A model generated the notes under the pieces. That model did not search any database, was not told the DNA's origin, and saw nothing but the letters and a program-made list of their open reading frames with translations. Shown piece by piece: positions 1 through 5,410 of a stretch of 5,410 bases of DNA. A program made the position numbers and the translations under genes. The stretch covers positions 1 through 5,410 of the forward strand of contig DDPL01000024.1 of the NCBI GenBank assembly GCA_002342175.1. The letters are read 5' to 3'. The stretch comes from Legionellales bacterium UBA2469. Lineage in GTDB: Bacteria; Pseudomonadota; Gammaproteobacteria; Legionellales; Legionellaceae. Numbering within the stretch: the stretch's first letter is position 1; the number at the start of each line of letters is the position of its first letter.

Positions 1-198
1 CAATCAGTTGTTGTTGATGTTCTTCAGGAAGTGTTAGATAGATTCTTTTAAAGTCAAAAGCGTCTTTTATCAAATCCTGCCAGTGTCCTTGGAGGGATTC
101 AATCAGTTGTTGTTGATGTTCTACAGGAAGTGTTGTGTAGATTTTTGTAAAGTTAAAAGCGTCTTTTATCAAATCCTGCCAGTGTCCTTGAAAGGATG
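1..198 (-). repeat. Two tandem 99-bp direct repeats inside the large CDS, open at the window edge
   Basis: Bases 1-99 and 100-198 align without gaps, with 10 mismatches in 99 by my count; bases 56-91 match 155-190 exactly. The period is 33 codons, so the reading frame is kept. Each unit encodes QGHWQDLIKDAF, then a variable stretch, then LP-x-EHQQQLI. Visible unit residues 750-781 and 783-814 differ at 6 of 32 positions. The copy at the window edge is immediately interrupted by the end of the sequence, so the array may contain more units. Confidence 0.95.
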
Positions 199-430
199 TT
201 AGGATGATGTCGATTTTACTGGGTGTGAGCATGCCAAGCATTGCTGGATATTGTTCTACGTTTAAGCCTAATTGTTCTGAGATAAGTGGGAGTATGACTG
301 CTAAAGTCTGCTCAGGGGTATCGTTTAGATAGGGTATAAGATTTTCTGGTTCATTTAATAGTGATTTTAAACTTTCCTTCAGTATGGGGATGCTATCAAG
401 CAATACCATCAAGTCTTTTGGTGCAAAGGT
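1..430 (-). repeat. Degenerate ~33-residue helical repeat array in the large protein
   Basis: Beyond the two near-identical units, the protein shows older divergent copies. Prolines at residues 675, 710, 741, 773 and 806 recur at spacings of 35, 31, 32 and 33. Each follows a pattern of small or hydrophobic residue, Pro, polar cap (APKD, TPEQ, TPSK, LPVE, LPEE), then an amphipathic helix rich in Leu and Ile, then a second helix. This looks like an alpha-helical solenoid made of helix pairs. I cannot match it to a named repeat family such as TPR, HEAT or ankyrin. The upstream boundary near residue 672 is approximate. Confidence 0.6.
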
Positions 431-2443
431 ATTAAGGATGTAAACATCTGCCATGGATTGAATGGAGATGGATTTATTGAAGCGATTGAGGATGTCAAGA
501 TTAAGACTTAAGTGAGGGTCCTGTCCTTTATAGGTTTGATTATCGAGTGCTGCTTTAAGTTCTTGTAATCGGGATTGAAGATTTTGGTTGGCCTCATCTA
601 AGAGATGCCGTTGTTGTTCTGGAGACGCCGAGATATCAATCAGTTGTCTTTGATGTTCTTGAGTTAGACTTCGAATGCTCTCTCCTCGAGTGCCAATACA
701 GGTTGCCATGTTTCGTGTGGCTTCAATATTTTTTGCAGGATTATGAAAAAGTTGCCACAAGAGCTCAATTTCTCTGCGAAGTGCTTCAGGGACTTTGGTA
801 TAACCGTTCATGAAGGAGTGTTCGGTATGGATATCAATCCATGCTAAATCTTCTTGAGAGAGGGTTTTGTTTTCGCTAAATTTTTGATGAAAAAGTTCAG
901 CAAAAAGAGGGCCGCTATATTCAGTTTTGATGGCATCAAAAACTTGTTTAGGAATATTGGATTCACTGCAGTTGATAATGCGTTGATACTCGTTGGGAAA
1001 ATTATTATTTATAATTTGAATATCGTGCTGATTTAGGGTTTTTCGACCAGGAAAAAAGGTAAATTGTCCATCATCGGTTTTGACGATGGTTGGAAGATTC
1101 ATACTTTCAGGGACATCTGAGAGTTGTTTAAAGCGTGCGAGTTGTACATTAAATTTTGCAGATTGTTCGACTTCGGTGATAGGGGTAACGGTATCTTCAT
1201 GTCGATTAAGAAAATAAAGTCGGTCTTTATAAAAGGCGTATCCAATATTTTTATCTGCAGGTAAATCTGTAATTTGCGGTGGTGTTTTGTTGATGAGCAA
1301 AGCGCACGGCTCGAGTGATAGGTAATATTGCATAAAATCCATGATGGCTGGATAAGCACCACTTGCGGCATTATCTCCTCTTCCAATACCACCATGCGCG
1401 TCATAAAATTTAAGTTTTTGACCGAGGATATTCAGCTGTCCTAATAGATTGGATGCTTGGGTGGTTAGGTTTTGAACGGTACGAAACGCATCATGGAGTT
1501 CTTGTGTCATCGATGAATGTTGAAAGAGGGCTTGTATATCAGATTCTGAGAGGTCTTGAGGGAGATAATCTTCTAAAGTATATGGTGCATAGAGTTTTTC
1601 TCTTGGAGCTTGAACATACTCAATCAGCGAAAGAACGGGTGCAAGGTAATCTTCTTTTAAAGCAATATGTGATTGGAGGATAAAAGGAATGGGGAGGTCT
1701 GTTAAATTTACATATCCTTCTTTCAGACTTTCTGTAGCGATACCTGGCATGAGCAATTGAATAGCCGGTTTTTCATAAGCAATCATTTCAGCGATGCGCG
1801 TGAGGGTCATGGTGACGGGATGTTGAGGAATGGCAACATAGTCAAGACAAGTGCCTTGAATGAATTGGTAATGGGCTTTAAGAAAATCGGATAATGCGTT
1901 GATTTGTTGTCTTTCAGTGGTATTGTCTTGAATGATTTGAATCAGTTGAGCTTCGACATCTTTGCGATAGCGTTCATAAAGGTCTTTCCACCAATTTTGA
2001 GCTTTTTGTTCGGGTGTTTCAATACCATCAAGTATCATGGTTTGAGCGGTATCAGCAGGACGAATCAGGTGTTCATCCAGGAATGGTAAGGTCAACAAAG
2101 GGGGCTTTAAATAAGCTTTGGCAGAATCCTTCATTTCATTAAAGGCTTCGAGAGAAAAATCGCCAGGAATAAGATGAACTGAGATGGTTTTATTGTTATT
2201 TTGCTCAGGGAGTGGGATGGCTTTTTCAATAAAACCTCTGATGTTATTAATTTCATAGAGTGTTCCATCATGTCGAGCAAACCAAGCGACATCGGGATTT
2301 TCGAGGTCTTTGTTTTTTAGGACGCGAACAGATGAAGTTGTAAGCTCTTCACCATGGACCATGAGTTTTGTGCCATCGAGATGACAAGGTGTCCAGTCAG
2401 ACCAGGATTTATCTTCCTTTTGATACTGAATAAAAATATCCAT
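1..2443 (-). CDS. Large repeat protein of unknown function, 3' end outside the window
   Basis: I do not recognise this protein. The frame is open from an ATG at 2443 to the window edge and gives 814 codons without a stop, so the C-terminus is missing. The start is well fixed: an in-frame TAA lies 15 nt upstream (2456-2458), an AAAGAG Shine-Dalgarno sits 7 nt before the ATG, and a -10 box lies just above. The N-terminus (MDIFIQYQKEDKSW) is polar, and I see no signal peptide or membrane segment, so the protein is probably cytosolic or exported by a Sec-independent route. Visible parts are an N-terminal region of mixed character, a glycine-rich stretch with DAHGGIGRGDN at residues 348-358, a segment GYAFYKDRLYFLNR about residues 405-420, a Gln/Glu-rich helical stretch about residues 590-640, and proline-capped repeats from about residue 672 onward. 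Glutamine is abundant and mostly CAA. It follows gspE by 89 bp on the same strand but probably has its own promoter. An intracellular-bacterium effector is possible, but that is speculation from style and size. Confidence 0.85.
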   Translation of the reverse strand, partial: MDIFIQYQKEDKSWSDWTPCHLDGTKLMVHGEELTTSSVRVLKNKDLENPDVAWFARHDGTLYEINNIRGFIEKAIPLPEQNNNKTISVHLIPGDFSLEAFNEMKDSAKAYLKPPLLTLPFLDEHLIRPADTAQTMILDGIETPEQKAQNWWKDLYERYRKDVEAQLIQIIQDNTTERQQINALSDFLKAHYQFIQGTCLDYVAIPQHPVTMTLTRIAEMIAYEKPAIQLLMPGIATESLKEGYVNLTDLPIPFILQSHIALKEDYLAPVLSLIEYVQAPREKLYAPYTLEDYLPQDLSESDIQALFQHSSMTQELHDAFRTVQNLTTQASNLLGQLNILGQKLKFYDAHGGIGRGDNAASGAYPAIMDFMQYYLSLEPCALLINKTPPQITDLPADKNIGYAFYKDRLYFLNRHEDTVTPITEVEQSAKFNVQLARFKQLSDVPESMNLPTIVKTDDGQFTFFPGRKTLNQHDIQIINNNFPNEYQRIINCSESNIPKQVFDAIKTEYSGPLFAELFHQKFSENKTLSQEDLAWIDIHTEHSFMNGYTKVPEALRREIELLWQLFHNPAKNIEATRNMATCIGTRGESIRSLTQEHQRQLIDISASPEQQRHLLDEANQNLQSRLQELKAALDNQTYKGQDPHLSLNLDILNRFNKSISIQSMADVYILNTFAPKDLMVLLDSIPILKESLKSLLNEPENLIPYLNDTPEQTLAVILPLISEQLGLNVEQYPAMLGMLTPSKIDIILTSFQGHWQDLIKDAFNFTKIYTTLPVEHQQQLIESLQGHWQDLIKDAFDFKRIYLTLPEEHQQQLI
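637..660 (-). repeat. Isolated 24-bp partial copy of the repeat, in frame
   Basis: Bases 637-660 match bases 1-24 of the tandem repeat at 22 of 24 positions and lie in the same codon phase. They encode EHQRQLID (residues 596-603) against EHQQQLIE in the tandem units. A related segment, SPEQQRHLLDE, follows directly (residues 607-617). This suggests an outlying, decayed relative of the repeat family about 70 residues before the main array, though a shared helix-cap motif with biased codon use could give a similar match. Confidence 0.55.
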
Positions 2444-2450
2444 GTTGCGA

Positions 2451-2457
2451 CTCTTTT
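2451..2457 (-). promoter_or_regulatory. Ribosome binding site of the large repeat protein
   Basis: Minus-strand AAAAGAG lies 7 nt before the ATG at 2443, close to the AAGGAG consensus with one mismatch. With the in-frame TAA at 2456-2458 overlapping it, no upstream start codon is possible, so this site decides the start. Confidence 0.65.
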
Positions 2458-2458
2458 A

Positions 2459-2480
2459 GTCCATATTTGTAATTATAGAC
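2459..2480. promoter_or_regulatory. Imperfect 22-bp dyad over the -10 box, possible operator
   Basis: The two 11-bp halves, GTCCATATTTG and the reverse complement of TAATTATAGAC (GTCTATAATTA), agree at 8 of 11 positions, with the outer arms GTCcATA/TATaGAC agreeing at 6 of 7. The element covers the -10 box and the expected transcription start, a classic position for a repressor site. No regulator gene is in the window, and the inner part is simply AT-rich, so this is only a candidate. Confidence 0.25.
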
Positions 2481-2524
2481 CATTTTGAGATAGCAAGACT
2501 TCAGAAATATTTTAAAAATATTTT
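2472..2524 (-). promoter_or_regulatory. Candidate promoter of the large repeat protein (-10 box plus UP-like A+T tract)
   Basis: Minus-strand TATAAT at 2477-2472 is a perfect sigma-70 -10 box. The start point would fall near 2465, giving a leader of about 22 nt. No acceptable -35 hexamer occurs at 16-18 nt spacing; TTGCTA exists but only 13 nt away. An A+T-only tract at 2505-2523 falls at about -40 to -58, where an UP element binds the RNA polymerase alpha subunit, and its AAATATTTTTA matches 10 of 11 positions of the central UP consensus AAAWWTWTTTT. A weak -35 suggests dependence on the UP element or an activator. AT-rich intergenic DNA can produce such matches by chance. Confidence 0.45.
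2505..2523. repeat. A+T-only inverted repeat downstream of gspE
   Basis: AAATATTTT (2505-2513) is the exact reverse complement of AAAATATTT (2515-2523), with a single base between. It starts 9 nt past the gspE stop codon. The stem has no G-C pairs and no U-run follows on the gspE strand, so it is a poor intrinsic terminator; an UP-element role is at least as likely. Confidence 0.5.
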
Positions 2525-2532
2525 CAGGTTAG

Positions 2533-4014
2533 TTAATAATCACTGGTCACACGCAATACTTCATTGATGGAGGTGTTGCCGGCTAAGACTTGTTTCCAAC
2601 CGTCTTGCCGAATGCTTGGTGTGGTTTGACGGATATGAATCTCCATATGTTGTGGATTGTCTTGACGGTGAATCATGGAACGCAAAACATCGTCGCATGT
2701 AATTAATTCGAAAATGCCTGTACGGCCTTTATAACCAGTGTGATGACAATGCTCACACCCCTTAGGTTGATAAATATCATAATACGGTTCTGTGACATGC
2801 TCTAACCATGGTATAGTTTTGGTTTCAAGTCGGAAGGGCTCTTTGCACTCAGGGCACAATCTTCTAACCAATCGTTGTGCTAGAACACCAAGTAAGCTCG
2901 TCGAGAGTAAGAAGGGTTCAACCCCCATGTCTTGAAGACGAGAAATGGCGCCCAATGCACTATTGGTATGTAAGGTGGATAGCACCAAGTGTCCCGTTAA
3001 ACTGGCCTGAATAGCAATTTCTGCCGTTTCTAAATCCCGAATCTCTCCAATCATAACAATATCTGGATCTTGTCTTAAAATCGCTCTCAAGCCTTTGGCA
3101 AAAGTCATATCAATTTTTGGATTGGTTTGGGTTTGACTTATCCCAGGCAAATCAAACTCAATGGGGTCTTCAATGGTTAGAATATTATGAGCATTGGAGT
3201 CCATACGACTGAGCATTGCATATAAGGTTGTGGTTTTTCCTGAGCCAGTTGGGCCAGTTACCAACAAGATACCATGCGGTTGTCGTATGATATGTTCAAT
3301 TCTATCCATTAATTCATCTGGCATGCCTAAACGGATGAGATCTAATTGTTGCGCTTGTTTATCAAGAATACGCATCACTACACGTTCGCCATGGTTTGCG
3401 GGTAGGGTGGATACTCGTACATCAACATGATGTTTGCCTAAGCGAATACTGATGCGACCATCTTGTGGAATGCGTTTTTCAGCAATATCTAAGTGTGCCA
3501 TAACTTTGATACGAGTTATGACAAGTGGCGCGATATTCGGATCTAATGCCAAAATTTCTTGTAAAATTCCATCAATACGAAAACGCACAATGATACGATT
3601 TTCGTAGGTTTCAATATGGATGTCCGATGCCTTTTGTCGTACCGCTTGCATGAATAAAGCATTAATGAGTTTAATAATCGGTGCATCATCTTGGGTATCT
3701 AATAAGTCTTGATGTTTAGGTAAATGACTTGCGACTTGATTAAGTTCTAAATCGTCGCCTAACCAATCTTTCTGAGAAAGCATGGCGGCTTGATCTTGAT
3801 AAAACTTTGAAAGATGCTGAGTAAATTGCTCTTCACTTAAGACATGAAATTCTAAATCACTATCTTTTAAATAGCGCTGAATTTCAATAAGGATTTGAGC
3901 AGGTGTCTGTAGTAGATGAAAAACATTAAAATGATTGTCATGTTTATCATGGGGTATGGCAAAAACCCCATGTTTTTTAGCATATGGATATGGAATTGAT
4001 TTGGCGTTGCTCAT
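2533..4014 (-). CDS. gspE: Type II secretion system ATPase GspE
   Basis: This is the cytoplasmic hexameric ATPase of type II secretion. It binds the inner-membrane platform through GspL and powers pseudopilus assembly by ATP hydrolysis. At 493 residues it has normal full family length. The N-terminal domain begins with the family-type PYPYAKKHGV segment (residues 9-17). The ATPase core has Walker A GPTGSGKTTT at 254-263, an Asp box ILTIEDPIEF at 278-287, Walker B within DPDIVMIGEIRD at 316-327, and a His box GHLVLSTLHT at 341-350. A four-cysteine zinc site, CPEC at 387-390 and CEHC at 420-423, separated by 29 residues, is typical of GspE and argues against a retraction ATPase of the PilT type. 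PilB-type pilus ATPases also share this zinc site, but the adjoining secretin and the short N-terminus favour GspE. Its ATG lies 3 nt after the gspD stop and has only a weak GGTG upstream, so translation is probably coupled to gspD. No gspF follows, as in Legionella lspDE. Confidence 0.96.
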   Translation of the reverse strand: MSNAKSIPYPYAKKHGVFAIPHDKHDNHFNVFHLLQTPAQILIEIQRYLKDSDLEFHVLSEEQFTQHLSKFYQDQAAMLSQKDWLGDDLELNQVASHLPKHQDLLDTQDDAPIIKLINALFMQAVRQKASDIHIETYENRIIVRFRIDGILQEILALDPNIAPLVITRIKVMAHLDIAEKRIPQDGRISIRLGKHHVDVRVSTLPANHGERVVMRILDKQAQQLDLIRLGMPDELMDRIEHIIRQPHGILLVTGPTGSGKTTTLYAMLSRMDSNAHNILTIEDPIEFDLPGISQTQTNPKIDMTFAKGLRAILRQDPDIVMIGEIRDLETAEIAIQASLTGHLVLSTLHTNSALGAISRLQDMGVEPFLLSTSLLGVLAQRLVRRLCPECKEPFRLETKTIPWLEHVTEPYYDIYQPKGCEHCHHTGYKGRTGIFELITCDDVLRSMIHRQDNPQHMEIHIRQTTPSIRQDGWKQVLAGNTSINEVLRVTSDY

Positions 4015-4017
4015 GAT

Positions 4018-5410
4018 TTATTTTTGCACCGCAGAAACACGACCAGAGAAAGGTTTGGGTAATGCATCAGAATGCCATGGAGGTGCAACGGTATCTCTAT
4101 CTCGTTGATCAAAGTTTTCTTGATGTCGCGTATATTCTAATTGGTCTTGGCGTAGATGTTGGTACTTGCCACTAGAATATAATTCAACATCAGAATCAGA
4201 TTTCATGATGAACGGTCGAATAAATACCATCAATACCTTTTTACGGCGATTATTGATGTTATGTTGGAACATGCGGCCAATACCCGGAATGTCTTTTAAG
4301 ATAGGAATATCATTATTATCGTTGCTGATTTTATCCTGTGCTAGACCACCCAGGACAATGATATCTCCAGATTTAACATGCACAGATGTGACGATGGCAC
4401 TGATATTAAACACTGGAACTGTTCCGGGGTTAATTAAATCATCGTTTTGGAGCGTATCATTGCCTTGGTCAATTTGCAGCTGAATGCCTTTATCACGGGT
4501 AATTTGTGGCCGGACATACAAATGAAGGGCAACGTTGACCCTATCAAATGTGGCGTATGGGCTTGCGGTGGTTGTCCCTTGTGCATTATTCGGATATGAC
4601 GATGATTGAACTGAGACTTGTTTACCAATTAAAATTTTTGCCTGGCGATTATCTAATACAACAACAGATGGTGTAGATAAAATGTTTGCTTTACGTTCTT
4701 GTGCTAGCGCATAAATTTGAGCTTGCAGCTGATCAATATTCGATTCGGAGTTGATAATTGCAAACCCTGGATTAAAGGTTGTGGGATCTTTCGCTGTACG
4801 TCGTCCATTGGTGCCCCATTCTATGCCTAGGTTATTGGCTTCTTGCTCGTCGATTTCAGCTACCATTGCTTCAACCAATAATTGAGCGGGTTTGATATCG
4901 AGTTGTTGAATCACGCTCTTTAAGGTTTTGAGTAATGCGGGAGGACCGTTCATAATAATTGAGTTGGTGTTTGGTTCACCAATAATTTGAACTGATGGCT
5001 TGGTGGTTCCTTCGTTATGGGAGTTCGAACCTTGAGTGGTTGGATTGATGTTCGCTGAACCACCTGTAGGAACCAAAGAATTATTGGTCATGCTTCCGCC
5101 TGAGGGGTTGGGTACCATGCTGGCCGCGGGGTTACTGCTATCGATTTGTGGCTGTGTCATGGTACCAATCGTGGTTCCAACAACCCCGCTAAACCCTGCT
5201 TGTGCAATACCGGCTAAAATAGGTACAAGGTCTTCGGCTCGCATATAATTTAAATAGACGACTTGAGTATTGTTTAATGTGCCATTAGGATTTTGTTTGT
5301 CCAATTCTAAAATTAAGAGCCTGAGTCGCAAACGGTCGGTTTTACTGCCACTCAAAAGAATGGAGTTGCCGCGATCATCTGGTGCAATAACCGGCGGATT
5401 TCGCATACCC
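4018..5410 (-). CDS. gspD: Type II secretion system secretin GspD, 5' end outside the window
   Basis: GspD forms the multimeric outer-membrane channel of type II secretion. Only the last 463 codons are present. Signal peptide, N0 and N1 lie beyond the right edge; the Met encoded at 5404-5406 is internal because it falls within a periplasmic N-domain. Numbering from that Met, residues 1-36 end the N2 domain (DDRGNSILLSGS), and 47-170 form N3, interrupted by a Gly/Ser/Asn/Pro-rich loop at about 72-137. The secretin domain runs from about 175 to 402, with LLVEAMVAEI, ILSTPSVVVLDN (242-253), LYVRPQI (296-302) and the signature IPILKDIPGIGRMF (367-380), ending in FIRPFIM. Residues 403-462 are a polar C-terminal tail where a pilotin-binding S-domain would lie, but I cannot show that it binds one. 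The segment between GIEWG and the next conserved strand is short for the family. The gene is followed by gspE at 3 nt and shares its operon. Confidence 0.95.
   Translation of the reverse strand, partial: GMRNPPVIAPDDRGNSILLSGSKTDRLRLRLLILELDKQNPNGTLNNTQVVYLNYMRAEDLVPILAGIAQAGFSGVVGTTIGTMTQPQIDSSNPAASMVPNPSGGSMTNNSLVPTGGSANINPTTQGSNSHNEGTTKPSVQIIGEPNTNSIIMNGPPALLKTLKSVIQQLDIKPAQLLVEAMVAEIDEQEANNLGIEWGTNGRRTAKDPTTFNPGFAIINSESNIDQLQAQIYALAQERKANILSTPSVVVLDNRQAKILIGKQVSVQSSSYPNNAQGTTTASPYATFDRVNVALHLYVRPQITRDKGIQLQIDQGNDTLQNDDLINPGTVPVFNISAIVTSVHVKSGDIIVLGGLAQDKISNDNNDIPILKDIPGIGRMFQHNINNRRKKVLMVFIRPFIMKSDSDVELYSSGKYQHLRQDQLEYTRHQENFDQRDRDTVAPPWHSDALPKPFSGRVSAVQK

Noticed and set aside
1..198. 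CRISPR array or non-coding satellite
   Set aside because: The repeats are directly adjacent with no spacers, have a period divisible by three, and keep an open reading frame, so they are coding repeats.
1349..1402. Resemblance of HGGIGRGDN to the HGRGG-xx-GRGG catalytic loop of phosphoenolpyruvate carboxylase
   Set aside because: The match is only local; the critical second Arg and Gly pattern differs and I saw no other carboxylase motif in the 814 residues.
854..2089. Open frames on the plus strand at 854-1036, 1453-1683 and 1904-2089, and a minus-strand frame at 1099-1404
   Set aside because: All lie inside the long continuous minus-strand frame of the repeat protein, have no matching ribosome sites that I can see, and encode compositionally random peptides.
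1..2443. The large protein as a type II secretion substrate because of its position
   Set aside because: The N-terminus has no hydrophobic signal peptide or twin-arginine motif, which type II substrates need to reach the periplasm.
2505..2523. Hairpin after gspE as a transcription terminator
   Set aside because: The stem is entirely A-T with essentially no loop and no U-run follows in the gspE direction, so it does not meet the pattern of an intrinsic terminator.
3194..5248. Frames at 3194-3430, 4166-4483 and 5036-5248 on the plus strand, and 4434-4628 on the minus strand
   Set aside because: They overlap the clearly homologous gspE and gspD frames and are antisense or shifted-frame shadows.
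5404..5406. ATG at 5406 as the true start of a short secretin
   Set aside because: It falls inside the N2 domain, the frame stays open to the window edge, and a secretin without signal peptide, N0 and N1 would not be functional.

Overview
The window is AT-rich, roughly 60% A+T by eye. It reads as a gammaproteobacterial chromosome segment in which every supported gene lies on the minus strand. From right to left in coordinates, which is the direction of transcription, it holds the 3' part of a type II secretion secretin gene (gspD), a complete secretion ATPase gene (gspE), a short intergenic gap, and the first 814 codons of a large unrecognised protein that runs off the left edge. A free-standing gspD-gspE pair with no gspF next to gspE is the arrangement known in Legionella (lspDE). 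Together with the low GC and the style of the large protein, this makes a Legionellales-like host plausible, but that is an inference and no marker gene settles it.

Right part (2533-5410): GspD forms the outer-membrane secretin pore and GspE is the cytoplasmic hexameric ATPase that drives pseudopilus assembly. They are separated by 3 nt and are almost certainly co-transcribed and translationally coupled. GspE has every expected catalytic motif, including Walker A, Asp box, Walker B, His box and the four-cysteine zinc site. GspD retains the end of N2, N3 and the complete secretin domain, with a short cap-gate segment.

Gap (2444-2532): 89 bp. It contains a perfect TATAAT -10 box, an A+T tract placed where an UP element would sit, no good -35 box, and an imperfect 22-bp dyad over the -10 and expected start point. 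The downstream gene therefore probably has its own promoter. I see no convincing terminator after gspE.

Left part (1-2443): one open frame, complete at its N-terminus and open at the window edge. It has no signal peptide or membrane segment and matches no family I can name. From about residue 672 it consists of helical-looking units of 31-35 residues, each opening with a proline-containing helix cap. The last visible units are a 99-bp DNA tandem repeat, about 90% identical, still continuing at the window edge. This is the most likely undescribed component: a large cytosolic or effector-like repeat protein beside the secretion genes. No RNA genes, CRISPR arrays or insertion sequences were seen.
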